Numbered from the stretch's first letter, positions 8,048 to 18,274 are shown. The stretch is DNA of 64,000 nt from CAYFLR01 sp964343805 (GCA_964343805.1 CAYFLR010000004.1:124001-188000), one strand, 5' to 3'. A program made the numbers and translations. The notes: a model not told the origin generated them from the letters alone.

Positions 8048-8851
8048 ATGATTAGATTGGGAACCCTTCTTTTTTCAATGTTGCTTTGCTCTTTTCATCT
8101 ACAGGCATCATTAGCCAAAGAGTATAATCTAAATGAATTGAGAGTTCTTTCAGATTCCGTTTATGAACAGGTCAGAGATCTCTATAAAGAATCACTACTT
8201 TATGACGCGGAAGGGGACGCTCTCAGTCGACAAGCCATGAAGAATCTTAAAAATTTGAAACTGTCTTCACGCCGTTTTAGAGATGCTGTCAATGAACAGT
8301 TTATTCAAAAAAAGCTGATAAACAGAGAGTTTCTATCACTAGATATGGCTTATTATCTAGTTGATGGCACCTTTTTTAATCTCAATGCCTATTATCAAGA
8401 TGCTGAGCTGATGCTTACTTTATTTGAAGGTTTAACTAAAACCCTTAGAGAGATTCAATATGCTTTTTATAACACCAGCTGGAATCTCATTGAGTGTTAT
8501 GATTTTGCTGTCAAGGTGAGTGAAATGACGGAAGATCTGCGTTCCTGGTCTGCTAAGGAGTTAAAAACTGAGGATGAGGCTTGGGTTGTTATCTATAAAA
8601 AAAGAGCAATAGCTGATATTGAAGACTTATCACGTTCACTAAAGTACTATATGGGGGTCCTTTCAAAGCATCAAGCTGATCGAAAAAGCACTCTTAAAGC
8701 ATATTACCAAATTAGAACTTTTTATGAAACCGCCCATCATTCTGTAAGTACTGGTCAGTTTAGTCGGGCCATATCTGAACAGTTAATGAAGATCAGTTAT
8801 TTCTTTCATCGATTTTCTTTAGCCTATTCTGATGATCGGTACTATTTCTAA
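8048..8851 (+). CDS. Secreted helical protein of unknown function
   Basis: A 267-residue protein with signal peptide (MIRLGTLLFSMLLCSFHLQA, cleavage near residue 23). The rest is rich in Leu, Tyr, Lys and Glu with a helical pattern throughout (for example LSRSLKYYMGVLSKHQ), and no recognisable motif. It follows repeat copy 2 and is 5 bases upstream of the metallophosphoesterase gene, so the two are likely one transcript. I cannot propose a function. Confidence 0.65.
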   Translation: MIRLGTLLFSMLLCSFHLQASLAKEYNLNELRVLSDSVYEQVRDLYKESLLYDAEGDALSRQAMKNLKNLKLSSRRFRDAVNEQFIQKKLINREFLSLDMAYYLVDGTFFNLNAYYQDAELMLTLFEGLTKTLREIQYAFYNTSWNLIECYDFAVKVSEMTEDLRSWSAKELKTEDEAWVVIYKKRAIADIEDLSRSLKYYMGVLSKHQADRKSTLKAYYQIRTFYETAHHSVSTGQFSRAISEQLMKISYFFHRFSLAYSDDRYYF

Positions 8852-8856
8852 ACACT

Positions 8857-9619
8857 ATGATTTTAATATATGCAGATGCTCATGGAAATTTAGAGGCCTA
8901 TCAAGCTATTCTTGCTGATGCAGAGCGAAAGGGACCTATTGAAAGGCATATTATTTTAGGGGATATGTTTACTCTAGGGCCTGATCCAGTTGCAGTATNN
9001 NNNNNNNNGCGATGTAATGATGTCTTTAAAACTTCCATTTTTATATTTTAGAGGAAATCATGAAGACTATATATTGAACCCTAATCATATGAAAGAAACG
9101 GGGAGAAAGGGTCGTGTTCCTGGAACACCGCTTTATGAATTACTCCAGGAAAGTTATCTCTGGACACGTGAGCAACTGGGAGAGAAACGACTTACTTGGA
9201 TTGAAAATCAATTGATTCATAGCCATCTTGAAACCTTTGGAAGTCAAAGGATATTCTTTTGTCATGGAACCTATCATCGTAATGATGAACATTTTACCGA
9301 TGAGACTTTGCTCCAGGCATTTGAAACGACCAAGGCCAATCTTATTATTGGAGGTCATACTCATCGGCAGGTAGATCTAACTACCACTTTAGGAAGATAT
9401 ATCAATGTTGGAAGTTTGGGCATGCCTTTTGATCGTCTGAATCATAGTTCGTATGCTCTTTTAGATCCTTCATCTGGTGAAATTGAGGTATTTAGACTTC
9501 CCTATCAGTTAGAAACGACCCTTTCTAAACTATCCAGCTCACCTTTTCCAAAGTTTAATAAATATGCCGCTGCTCACCTCAAACACGCAAGAGTTGTTAG
9601 ATTAGATGAGCATTCATAG
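8857..9619 (+). CDS. Metallophosphoesterase (YfcE/calcineurin-like), interrupted by an assembly gap
   Basis: Two frames on either side of a ten-N run belong to one gene. Before the gap: ILIYADAHGN (first metal motif, DxH) and GDMFTLGPDP (GD motif). After the gap: RGNHEDY (GNHE), FCHGTYH and GGHTHRQ (GHxH). Together these make the complete dinuclear-metal phosphoesterase set, so the product is probably a cytosolic phosphodiesterase or protein phosphatase of the YfcE type. Frames differ by one across the gap, so the missing bases are not a multiple of the N run. The 3' end overlaps nothing and converges with the giant lipoprotein gene. Confidence 0.78.
8999..9008. other. Assembly gap of ten N
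   Basis: Ten undetermined bases lie within the metallophosphoesterase gene. The coding frame shifts by one across them, so the true gap length differs from ten. Confidence 0.95.
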
Positions 9620-9626
9620 AGTAAGG

Positions 9627-12600
9627 TCATTGCCAATTATAGATAAATACACCCCCCAAGCTGGTTTGTTCATCCGAACTGAAGTTTGGGGCAGTGATCA
9701 GCAGCTCTTTTCTTCCATCTCCCTCCACATCTTCAAAGAGTATATCTTCACCAAATCCACTGAAAGCAGAGATGGGAGAGTAAATTTGGAAGATAAGGGC
9801 TTTTTGACTGTCATTAGATGTGATGAGTTTTTGACCTGAGAAAATAGATAGATTTCCACTTCCTTTAGAAAGTAAACCTGTTCCTTTTGGCGAACTGATA
9901 GCAATGTCTATGATAGAGTCTCCATCCAAGTCTCCCACTGGTCTAATGGTAGTTCCAAAATTACTGCCTTTTGGTTCGTCTATAAAAGTCTGTAAAAATC
10001 TTTCAGTGGAATCTCGCCCTCCTTTAAATGAGACCTCTTTCAATAAGGGTTGACTTTTACCAAACTCTTTGACTTTAAGCCTTAAAAAGGGAGAACAATC
10101 TGGGTCCTGTTGGATTAAGGTGTTTAAATCTTCGTTGGTAGAGCCTTGTAGTAGGTCAAGGGTGAATAGGTTTCCGTTTTTATTGCAGTCCATTTTATCT
10201 TGGTAATGTAAAGTCAGCTGATAAGAATTTCCCTCTTCGCCTGTCTCTTTTAGATATAAGGTGCTGCCATTGAGTTCTATATGAGCTGATCTTAGATCAT
10301 TGGAAAGGATGAAAACTTGCGATCTTGACTTTGGAAAGAGATGCTGTTTATTTTGGTTAGAAATAAGCAAAAAACTACTGAAACCTGCCTTTCCATTAAG
10401 ATTGGTAACACTCATCAAATTGGAGCCAAATCCACTGTCCGCAAAGCCTTCCTCTAATACATTGACTGCTGTAAATTGCTTAATTAAGCTCTCACTATTC
10501 CAAGCTAAGTTAGCTTGCTTTTGACAAGCTTGACCATCATATATAAATACTGCACCCTTGGGGTTCATAGTGTTTCCTGTCTGTCCATTATCAAAATAGG
10601 GTGCACCTACGGCCAGATCAGGGATGCCATCTCCGTTGAAATCGGGGATAAAAGTGGCTGCATAACCGAAGAGAGATTCATCAGGCGGACCGTAAATTAC
10701 ACAATGACATTGACTATCTACCTTGTGTGAATCCAGATGGCAGTTTTCTAAAGTTTCATTGCGAGGGTGATCGTTAGATCTGGTTAGAGCAGAATAGACC
10801 GCCGCGATACCCTTTGGAGAATTCCCATAGAGTTTGACCTGGGCGGTAGTATGAATAATAAACCTATAGTCATCTCCTAATTGTGTATCAAGCTTAACAG
10901 GTGATGTGAGTAAAATGGGAGTGGGACTGGGAATCTTTTTTATATCATCTAGAAATAGGTAAGCCTTGCCAAAGGAGTTACTGTAGCTGTGGTATTTAGT
11001 CGCATCTGGATTTGAAATTGTTAGTAAATGGTTTTTAGGAAATATATAAACACTGCTTCCCCCGGAAGAAATGTAAAGAGAGTTGTTAAAATAAAAAAGG
11101 TCGGTTCCTAGCTGTTGCTGTTCTTTACTTCCATGAATAGAGTGAAGATATTGATAGTTCTTTCCACTTAACACATCAATGCGGCCCATAGATTCATAGT
11201 TATGGTGAGCGGTGGGAGAGCTTATAATGAGATCCTTGGTTCCATCATTATCAAAGTCGTCCCCAAGGAGAATAGAAGAGCCTAGTTTTTGCCCTTTGGT
11301 GATTCCTTTTATCAGGGTTGGTGGAGTATGGGATATTTCAGATGCCCTGTAAGAGAATATTTTTCCATATTGTTCATGACTGGAGGGAGAATAGCCTGGA
11401 GCTGAAATAAAAAAGGTATTATTTAAGCCCATAACCATTTTATATCCAAACCTACCATTGGTATTTGGATTACCGGTTAAAGTAGTAAAGTGAGGGGGAT
11501 CTATTTCATAGGATTCTTTACTATCTAACTTTGAATAATCATAGATATAAACCAAACCACTTCCTTGGTGGGAGGAGTGCTTTTTATCCGGGTCTGAAAT
11601 CGCTAAATCGAAGTATCCATCATTATTAAAGTCACCTATGGGTGTAATGTCATAACCAAACCCATAATTATTTCCAGTAACTCTATTGATTACTTTGAGG
11701 AGAGTTGGAGAGTTGTGTTGCCGGCTATTTCCATTGTAAATATATATGGTGTTCTTAGCTCGAACGGCTAGTTCAATAAAGCCATCGCTATCATCACTAT
11801 TATTTTTTCCTGGATTTAAATTGCCTAATGAGAAGAGTGATCTACCATATCCATCATAATCAGCTTGTCCATCTATTGTGGCTGCAGGTGAATTTAAATT
11901 TGAGGGATTATAGAAATAAACCCTTCCTGCATCTGTATATTCATTATCATATTGATATGCTCCTATAACAATAGCTGACTCTAAAAAAGGAGTGGGTTTA
12001 TTTTCTAGTTTAAGTGTGAACTTATCAAGGGAAGCAAGGGATGTCCCAAATGCATCCATATTGTTCTCACCTTCTAAAGTACTCAATACTTGGTAACTAT
12101 CCCTACCACTTGAAGCTAAGGAACTGTTTCTTAACTGTATCACCTTTCCTACAGTTTGGTTTTGAATATTTGTCCATCCTGGTATGCCAATAAGTAAGTT
12201 ATCAGCACCCTCTAATCTTTGACAAGCTAGACTGTAACCAGCAAACTTTCGATCATGCCATATATAACTCTCATTGGTAGAAAGATTTGGACTGGCTTTC
12301 CAACCGAACTCCTTGCAACCTTCATGATTAGCATTAGGAGGATATTCTTCCTTACACCAAAATTCGCCTTTAGGGACATTTATAGTTGGGTCTTCCTCAA
12401 ATTCTAATATTTTTTGATAAGGAGGGACTCCACTATAGGCGAAAACAGCACCTGCATTAGCATATAGTCTTGGAGCCCCTTCTTCCAATTTGGTGTAAGA
12501 TTTATGAGGTGCTGAAACTACTAAATCATCATTACCATCATCATCTAAATCACACAGGTCCATTTTGAATCCGTAGTTATCTAGAAAATTTAACTTCTCA

Positions 12601-14213
12601 GTGAGGGTGGCTTCCACGGTTTTGGTTTGGGGATCCACGATTTCAATAATGGAGCAATTGGAACACTCTTCATGGTTGGTTTTTAATGTATTTATAGCTA
12701 ATTTATTATTTAAAAACAAAATATTACGGCCATAATTTAAAGTTGATTCATCAAAACCACTATAACTATCTTTATTAACATATAAATTACTTAATAGTTT
12801 AATAGTAAAACTTTTATCTCTATCACTTTTGATGGGGACACTTCGATTATTTGCATTATCTAATAAGGTCACTTGCCAATAGTAAGTCCCTTCATCAGCT
12901 GGATCTAAAGGTGGAGTCACTTGCCAGTGTAAATAACTGGTTGTGCCCCTTCTTATGAATTCACCTTTCATATCTTCATCTTTGAAGATCCTGATCTCAT
13001 AGATACTCTTTTCTGTATGGGTCAGATCATTCCAGCTGAGAGTTGGTTGTAAGCTTGCAATAGGGGATGGAGGAGAGTTTAATGAGACGAGTTTAGATGA
13101 GGGTCTTTGGGTATCTAAAATTATTTCTGTAGAGATGCTCCCGTCTTCACCTATTATATTTCCTGCATTGTCTTTGATCAGGGCATAAATGGTTTTGAGT
13201 CCATCTTTCACATATCCATCTTGATCAGTCTGAAACGAGTAGAATAATTCCTTCGTAATCTTTTTCCATTGGGTCAGCTTAAAGTCTTTATTTTCTGAAA
13301 GCATTATTTGGTTAAGATCTTTACCTATAGCAGAAATCAAAACCCCTTTCTTATTGGAAGTATACCCTGAATTTTCAGCTATAACTATGCTATATGGGCT
13401 GAATGCTGATATATCAATTTTATAATTTCTTTCTATTAAGATAGATCGGTTTCCTGCAGAGTCAATTGCTATGAATTTAATAATCGTATTTTGTACTAGA
13501 CTTAACTCATCTAAAAATTGATCGCTTTCAAGAGAAGGAATACTTCCATCAATGGTATAGTATATTTTTGCATCTGGGCTAGTATGAGCATTTACTTTGA
13601 CAGCTTTTTTAAACTGCATTTCTTTGGGCCATATTTCTAATAAAGGGGGAGTGAGATCAAGAACGAGATCCACCTTAACTCTGTTAGATAGGGTATTAAT
13701 ATGGCCATTAAAATCACGGTACCAAATAAATAGGGTTTTATTCCCTTCATTAGGAGTTATTGTATAAGACATTTTAGGGTAATCCTCTTTATCCCCTTCC
13801 TGTATACAGGGTATATCGAAGTCAGTGGGGGAGGGATAGCTGTTTTCTAGTTCTGTTACATAAATAGAAGCTATCTCTTCGCAGCTGATAGCTGATACAG
13901 ATATTTGTCTATGCCTGATGGGAATGAGCTCAGAAATTTTGGTTCCACCTATAAGGAAAACTGGTTTTACAGAAGGAATATTAGGTGAAATCACTGTTTT
14001 TATTCCACTGGCAGAGTCATTTGGTATAGATACATCATGTAAAGTTACATCTTTTCGATGATGAGATTGAATTAATTTTAGGGCAGCGTTGCTACTGATA
14101 GTAAAGTTGTCGTTACTCTCTGTCGGTTCATTATATTGACAGGAAAGCCCCAACATTAGCAGGCAGACTAAACCAATGCCTTTATAAGAAAAAGCTTTTG
14201 ACTTAAAAGCCAT
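9627..14213 (-). CDS. Giant FG-GAP (integrin-like) repeat lipoprotein
   Basis: A 1528-residue lipoprotein (signal ending LGLSC, Cys 25). Near residues 205-258 is a chitobiase/hexosaminidase C-terminal-like segment (KIYYTIDGSIPS). Fibronectin-like sequence follows (YEIRIFKDEDM, YYWQVTLLDNA). From about residue 540 to the end there are many FG-GAP repeats of the integrin alpha beta-propeller type, each with a calcium-loop motif: CDLDDDGNDDLVVSAP, GDFNNDGYFDLAISDP, DDFDNDGTKDLIISSP, PDFNGDGIPDLAVGAP, GDLDGDSIIDIAISSP and EDVEGDGRKELLITAP. At least one full propeller, perhaps two, is expected. A role in surface adhesion or recognition is inferred. It is transcribed alone and converges with the phosphoesterase. 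Confidence 0.85.
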   Translation of the reverse strand: MAFKSKAFSYKGIGLVCLLMLGLSCQYNEPTESNDNFTISSNAALKLIQSHHRKDVTLHDVSIPNDSASGIKTVISPNIPSVKPVFLIGGTKISELIPIRHRQISVSAISCEEIASIYVTELENSYPSPTDFDIPCIQEGDKEDYPKMSYTITPNEGNKTLFIWYRDFNGHINTLSNRVKVDLVLDLTPPLLEIWPKEMQFKKAVKVNAHTSPDAKIYYTIDGSIPSLESDQFLDELSLVQNTIIKFIAIDSAGNRSILIERNYKIDISAFSPYSIVIAENSGYTSNKKGVLISAIGKDLNQIMLSENKDFKLTQWKKITKELFYSFQTDQDGYVKDGLKTIYALIKDNAGNIIGEDGSISTEIILDTQRPSSKLVSLNSPPSPIASLQPTLSWNDLTHTEKSIYEIRIFKDEDMKGEFIRRGTTSYLHWQVTPPLDPADEGTYYWQVTLLDNANNRSVPIKSDRDKSFTIKLLSNLYVNKDSYSGFDESTLNYGRNILFLNNKLAINTLKTNHEECSNCSIIEIVDPQTKTVEATLTEKLNFLDNYGFKMDLCDLDDDGNDDLVVSAPHKSYTKLEEGAPRLYANAGAVFAYSGVPPYQKILEFEEDPTINVPKGEFWCKEEYPPNANHEGCKEFGWKASPNLSTNESYIWHDRKFAGYSLACQRLEGADNLLIGIPGWTNIQNQTVGKVIQLRNSSLASSGRDSYQVLSTLEGENNMDAFGTSLASLDKFTLKLENKPTPFLESAIVIGAYQYDNEYTDAGRVYFYNPSNLNSPAATIDGQADYDGYGRSLFSLGNLNPGKNNSDDSDGFIELAVRAKNTIYIYNGNSRQHNSPTLLKVINRVTGNNYGFGYDITPIGDFNNDGYFDLAISDPDKKHSSHQGSGLVYIYDYSKLDSKESYEIDPPHFTTLTGNPNTNGRFGYKMVMGLNNTFFISAPGYSPSSHEQYGKIFSYRASEISHTPPTLIKGITKGQKLGSSILLGDDFDNDGTKDLIISSPTAHHNYESMGRIDVLSGKNYQYLHSIHGSKEQQQLGTDLFYFNNSLYISSGGSSVYIFPKNHLLTISNPDATKYHSYSNSFGKAYLFLDDIKKIPSPTPILLTSPVKLDTQLGDDYRFIIHTTAQVKLYGNSPKGIAAVYSALTRSNDHPRNETLENCHLDSHKVDSQCHCVIYGPPDESLFGYAATFIPDFNGDGIPDLAVGAPYFDNGQTGNTMNPKGAVFIYDGQACQKQANLAWNSESLIKQFTAVNVLEEGFADSGFGSNLMSVTNLNGKAGFSSFLLISNQNKQHLFPKSRSQVFILSNDLRSAHIELNGSTLYLKETGEEGNSYQLTLHYQDKMDCNKNGNLFTLDLLQGSTNEDLNTLIQQDPDCSPFLRLKVKEFGKSQPLLKEVSFKGGRDSTERFLQTFIDEPKGSNFGTTIRPVGDLDGDSIIDIAISSPKGTGLLSKGSGNLSIFSGQKLITSNDSQKALIFQIYSPISAFSGFGEDILFEDVEGDGRKELLITAPNFSSDEQTSLGGVFIYNWQ

Positions 14214-14348
14214 AACATGGTCCTCTAATTTATGACTTAAACATTTTCTCTCTTTATATTAATCGTCTTTTCACAATTTTTACTTTAGGAAAAAAGATAT
14301 TATTAATTAAAAGAAAACAAAGGGATATGTTAAAAAATAAGACGAAAT

Positions 14349-14365
14349 CTCACATTCGCTGTGAG
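14349..14365 (+). promoter_or_regulatory. Small hairpin in the upp leader
   Basis: CTCACA, loop TTCGC, then TGTGAG forms a six-pair stem 10 bases before the AAGGAG ribosome site of the uracil phosphoribosyltransferase gene. It could affect translation or mRNA stability; no known pyrimidine riboswitch or PyrR element is recognised. Confidence 0.3.
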
Positions 14366-14387
14366 TCCTCACTGAAGGAGACTTTTA

Positions 14388-15200
14388 ATGGATAGTAATT
14401 ACACTAACACCTCTTTTGCGCTCTCTGAATTTGAACACGGTTATCCTTCCAATGTTCATATACTAAAAAGCCCTTATCTATTAACTATTTTAGCAAATCT
14501 TTGTCGTCCCGATACCGCTCAGCCCTTTGTAAATCAAATTGTTCGAACCTTATATCAAAATTTAGTTAATATCATTGTGAATAACGAGTTTAAAAGGAGC
14601 TTGCAATCCATGCCCACCCGCATGATTGATCAGCACAAAGAGGCTGTGCTGCATGCGGAAATGATTGAACCCAATCAGAATGCGGTTACTGTTAACTTAG
14701 CTCGGGCCGGCACCTTCCCCTCACATATTTGCTATGATGCCTTAAATTATATTTTAAACCCCAAAATGCTCAGGCAGGACCACTTTATTTTGAACCGGGA
14801 AACCGATGATAAAGGACAGGTCACCGGTACCAATATCAGTGGTTCCAAAATTGGAGGGGATATTGAGGACTCCATCGTATTGTTTCCTGATCCTATGGGA
14901 GCTACTGGCGGGACTCTAGATAAAGCTGTTGAGGTATATAAAAAAGAGGTGAAGGGGAATGCTTTTAAATATATAGCCCTTCACCTGATTGTAACCCCTG
15001 AGTATATTAAACGAGTTACTAGCAATCACCCTGAATTGATCATTTATGCTGTTCGTTTGGATCGGGGGCTTTCTAATGAGGAAGTACTAAAGCTTCCATT
15101 TGGAAAAAAATGGGAAGAGGAGCGGGGGCTCAATGATCAACAATACATCATTCCCGGAGGGGGGGGGTTAGGGGAAATCCTAAATAATAGTTTCTGTTAG
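14388..15200 (+). CDS. upp: Uracil phosphoribosyltransferase
   Basis: A 270-residue protein that salvages uracil by joining it to PRPP to give UMP in the cytosol. The PRPP-binding loop is FPDPMGATGGTLDKA (family form DPMLATGGS), and the uracil-binding C-terminus reads YIIPGGGGLGEIL (family form YIxPGLGDxGDR, here with variations). The N-terminal half contains LARAGTFPSHICYDAL, matching the family's RAGL...G segment. It is about 55 residues longer than the Escherichia coli enzyme, mostly at the N-terminus. It starts at an ATG behind AAGGAG and is monocistronic, converging on the next gene. Confidence 0.82.
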   Translation: MDSNYTNTSFALSEFEHGYPSNVHILKSPYLLTILANLCRPDTAQPFVNQIVRTLYQNLVNIIVNNEFKRSLQSMPTRMIDQHKEAVLHAEMIEPNQNAVTVNLARAGTFPSHICYDALNYILNPKMLRQDHFILNRETDDKGQVTGTNISGSKIGGDIEDSIVLFPDPMGATGGTLDKAVEVYKKEVKGNAFKYIALHLIVTPEYIKRVTSNHPELIIYAVRLDRGLSNEEVLKLPFGKKWEEERGLNDQQYIIPGGGGLGEILNNSFC

Positions 15201-15203
15201 ATA

Positions 15204-15989
15204 TTATTCAAATATGCCTTCATCGCCTTCTATTTCTTTCATCTGGGAGCGCTTAAGAACCTGCTGTAAATTTTCTAAATACTGCTTCATGTGATCCATC
15301 TGTTGAGAAAGTCGATCAAAGTTTTGTCCAGTGAGCAGCATATTGCAATGGAAATCGTTAATTTTATCGAAAACATCTTTTAACTGGGGATATTTTTCCG
15401 CCAAATTGTCGATGACTGGCATGAGTGTTTGAAGTTCTGTCATCAGGGAGCTTCCTGTTTCATTTAGAAAGCCTCGGGTTTGCTCCATTTTGTCCAGGAT
15501 GTGATCTTGTTTAAAGGCTTTTTGCAAAAGTTCAAAGCCTTTGTCTAACTCTGTTTCAATTAAAGAATTGGTGGATCTCAGTCTAGCACTGAGCATCATG
15601 GAACTCGCTCTAAAAAAAGCTTCTGCAAAAGCGAGGTCGTTGTCTAGGTGCTCACTAAAACTATGCTGAGGACAGAATAGCAGGGTCGCCTCATCCGTCG
15701 CTACTTTTATACTGGCTGAAGCTTTTTGTTTTTCGATGAGAGACATTTCTCCAAAGCTACTTCCCTCGGGAAGGTTGGCTATAAGAGTTTTAAAATCCTT
15801 GGTATAAACATTTACGCTGCCTTTACCTACAATGAAAAGTCCGGGTACTGCTTTACCTTGTTCCAAAACCACTTGATCTTTCATCTGTTTGATAATGCGA
15901 AATGATTTTTCCAATCTTTTGGCAGATTCCTCAGTGATATTTTTTAAAAGAGGAATACTGGTTATTTTTATTAAAAAGCTCATAGACAA
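15204..15989 (-). CDS. Cyclic-nucleotide-binding-domain protein without DNA-binding domain
   Basis: A 261-residue cytosolic protein. Residues 10-125 form a CAP-family cyclic-nucleotide-binding domain: VLEQGKAVPGLFIVGKGSVNV, then the phosphate-binding cassette GSSFGEMSLIEKQKASASI (family consensus GExALl...RxAT, here lacking the usual Arg). The C-terminal half is helical and probably coiled-coil (LQTLMPVIDNLAEKYP, LSQQMDHMKQYLENLQ). There is no helix-turn-helix. Loss of the Arg suggests it may not bind cAMP in the usual way. It ends 3 bases from upp. Confidence 0.75.
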   Translation of the reverse strand: MSMSFLIKITSIPLLKNITEESAKRLEKSFRIIKQMKDQVVLEQGKAVPGLFIVGKGSVNVYTKDFKTLIANLPEGSSFGEMSLIEKQKASASIKVATDEATLLFCPQHSFSEHLDNDLAFAEAFFRASSMMLSARLRSTNSLIETELDKGFELLQKAFKQDHILDKMEQTRGFLNETGSSLMTELQTLMPVIDNLAEKYPQLKDVFDKINDFHCNMLLTGQNFDRLSQQMDHMKQYLENLQQVLKRSQMKEIEGDEGIFE

Positions 15990-16147
15990 ACCTCAATCTT
16001 TCAACTTTTTTCGTACAATAAAAAATAATCTTTAATGTAAAAAAATAGTATTACAAAAAAAAAATGTGTGAAACCGGAAACTTGCCAAGAATCCCAATAC
16101 TCTTCGGATATGATTAGAAAAATTTATGCTATGGATTAGTAAAAAGT

Positions 16148-16174
16148 TAATGAATATTGCATTAAAATTCATTA
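16148..16174. promoter_or_regulatory. Inverted repeat upstream of the beta-oxidation operon
   Basis: TAATGAAT and ATTCATTA are separated by 11 bases within an AT-rich stretch about 85 bases before the fadD start. The form fits a dimeric repressor operator, as expected for a fatty-acid-responsive regulator of the TetR or FadR kind. AT-richness makes chance occurrence possible. Confidence 0.3.
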
Positions 16175-16256
16175 TTATGAGAGTGTAAAAAAATAGAAAA
16201 GGCATTCGCTTGCTAGGGTAGCTTTGATCTTCAATAATTAGAAGGGGGGAATCTTC

Positions 16257-18209
16257 TTGAAGACACTTAATGAGGTTTGGGTTAGGTCCAGTACGCAGTT
16301 TAAAGATCTTCCAGTTGTACAAAATCGTGTTTCCAAAACAATCAAAAAAGGTGACCGCATAGATGAAGAGGTGACTTTCAAGCCAGTAACATACAAAGCG
16401 TTTGAAGTCCTCATCAAAAACTTTGCTCATGGCCTAATATCACTCGGTTTAAAAGAAGAGGAGGCTGTAGGTCTTATTGCAGAAAACAGTATGCGTTGGC
16501 TGGTTGCCGACTTTGCCGTTTTAGGCAACCGCTGTTTTGACGTGCCAAGAGGATGTTCATCCACTCTTGATGAAATTAAATTTATCCTCACTCATAGTGA
16601 GGCTAGGTTTGTAATAGTAGAAGACCAAGAACAACTCGACCGTCTTATGGAGATCCGCAAGAAGCTTTCCAAAGTTTCTACAATTATCGTTCTTTCAGAG
16701 GATTTTAAAGAGGGGGATGCTAAACAAGGTATTTACTCTTATAATGAAGTTCTCAATTTGGGCAAAGAATACTATAAAAAGCTTCCAGCTGGTAAAAAGG
16801 ATATTTTAAAGAAACGAAGAGAGAAAACCAGCAGTAAAGATCTAGCTACCATTATGTATACTTCTGGTACCACAGGTAAGCCTAAGGGGATTCCTCTCAC
16901 TCATGGGAACATCATGCATATTGTGGAAACGGTTCCCTTTATGATGAACGTTCATAGTGATGATGTGTTTTTATCCATACTACCAATCTGGCACGCCTTT
17001 GAACGGACTCTTGAATATTGTACATTCAGAGTAGGGGCTTCTATTTGCTACACTACCAGGTTGACTATTGTAAAAGACATGCAAGTGGTAGATCCCACTT
17101 ATATGGCCAGTGTGCCAAGAATTTGGATTGCTATCTATAACAATGTAATGGCCAATATTAAACATGCCAAGAAAGAGAAGCTTTTTAATAAGCTTTATAA
17201 ACATAGCTTAAAGGTACTTCATGCCCGGAGACAGGCAGAAAATAGAGAGTATTTACTGGGTGATGAAAAAGAAAAAGAAGCAAAAGTCACTGTTAAAGAC
17301 TACTTTTATCACTATGTGGCTAATACCATGATTTACAGTAAGGTGAGGGCTAAGTTAGGTAAAAACTTCACTGCGGCTGTCAGTGGTGGTGGAGCCCTTC
17401 CTAGATATGTTGATGACTTTTTTGAAATCATTGGAGTGCCAATTTTGGAAGGATACGGTTTAACAGAAACCTCTCCCATTTTGACGGCTCGAACTTTTAC
17501 CCATCGTATTCCATACACCTGCGGAAGCACCATTCCTCAGACAGAAATCAAAGTTTGTGATGAAGAAGGAAATCCAGTTCCAGATGGAGTTAAAGGTGTG
17601 GTGTGGGTCAATGGACCTCAAGTGATGTCTGGTTATTATAAAAATAAGGCAGAAACCAAAAGGGTCATGAAAAAAGACAAGAATGGCACCGTTTGGTTCG
17701 ATACGGGTGACTTAGGTGTTATCTCTGCCTATGGTGATTTGAGTATCTTAGGAAGGATTAAAGACACAATTGTTTTGATTGGCGGGGAAAATGTAGAGCC
17801 CGAGCCAATTGAAGCGGCTCTTTTATCCTCTGATTATATAGAACAGGTCATGTTAGTGGGACAAGACCAAGAATTTCTTGCTGCCCTGATTGTTCCTAAC
17901 GAGTCTGAGCTCCGCAAGCTCTGTCGAGAACACAAAGTCACCTTCAAGAAAGACGACATTCCTTCCTTAGTTGAACACAATGCAATTAAAAACTTTTATC
18001 GAAAGCTATTGCGTCAAATAGTCTCCATTAAAACTGGATTTAAAGATGTGGAATTGGTTTCCCGAATGACCTTTGTGAAGCCTTTTACACCTGAAGATGA
18101 AACTTTGTCACTCACTCAAAAAGTGAAGAGGCATAAAGTTTTTGAGCGGGATGAAGATGCTATTCGCAGCATCTATCCCAAATATAACGAGACTCGCAAA
18201 GATCGCTAG
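16257..18209 (+). CDS. fadD: Long-chain fatty acid-CoA ligase (AMP-forming)
   Basis: A 650-residue acyl-activating enzyme that forms acyl-AMP and then acyl-CoA, feeding beta-oxidation. Visible signature motifs: the P-loop TIMYTSGTTGKPKGIPLTHG, the GYGLTETSP adenine motif, the DTGDLG ribose-binding motif and LGRIKDTIVLIGGENVEPE in the hinge. The full-length homologues are about 600-650 residues. The start is a TTG at 16257 with GAAGGGGGGA six bases before it; no ATG gives a better alignment. It heads a same-strand cluster of beta-oxidation genes. Substrate chain length cannot be told from sequence alone; it resembles the eukaryotic-type long-chain ligases more than E. coli FadD. Confidence 0.9.
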   Translation: MKTLNEVWVRSSTQFKDLPVVQNRVSKTIKKGDRIDEEVTFKPVTYKAFEVLIKNFAHGLISLGLKEEEAVGLIAENSMRWLVADFAVLGNRCFDVPRGCSSTLDEIKFILTHSEARFVIVEDQEQLDRLMEIRKKLSKVSTIIVLSEDFKEGDAKQGIYSYNEVLNLGKEYYKKLPAGKKDILKKRREKTSSKDLATIMYTSGTTGKPKGIPLTHGNIMHIVETVPFMMNVHSDDVFLSILPIWHAFERTLEYCTFRVGASICYTTRLTIVKDMQVVDPTYMASVPRIWIAIYNNVMANIKHAKKEKLFNKLYKHSLKVLHARRQAENREYLLGDEKEKEAKVTVKDYFYHYVANTMIYSKVRAKLGKNFTAAVSGGGALPRYVDDFFEIIGVPILEGYGLTETSPILTARTFTHRIPYTCGSTIPQTEIKVCDEEGNPVPDGVKGVVWVNGPQVMSGYYKNKAETKRVMKKDKNGTVWFDTGDLGVISAYGDLSILGRIKDTIVLIGGENVEPEPIEAALLSSDYIEQVMLVGQDQEFLAALIVPNESELRKLCREHKVTFKKDDIPSLVEHNAIKNFYRKLLRQIVSIKTGFKDVELVSRMTFVKPFTPEDETLSLTQKVKRHKVFERDEDAIRSIYPKYNETRKDR

Positions 18210-18214
18210 TTAGA

Positions 18215-18240
18215 AGCAGAAGGTGAGGTTACCTTTTGCT
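18215..18240 (+). promoter_or_regulatory. Intercistronic hairpin after fadD
   Basis: AGCAGAAGGT pairs with ACCTTTTGCT (ten pairs, one wobble) around a six-base loop, five bases after the fadD stop. Only a short T run follows, so it is more likely an attenuator or an RNA-processing stem than a full terminator, since the operon appears to continue. Confidence 0.5.
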
Positions 18241-18274
18241 TTGGGGAATACACTTGTAGAAGGGGGGGAAAACA

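Noticed and set aside
16032..16430. 132-residue minus-strand frame across the fadD start
   Set aside because: Phe/Ile-rich composition is expected from AT-rich intergenic DNA; it would overlap the conserved N-terminus of fadD.
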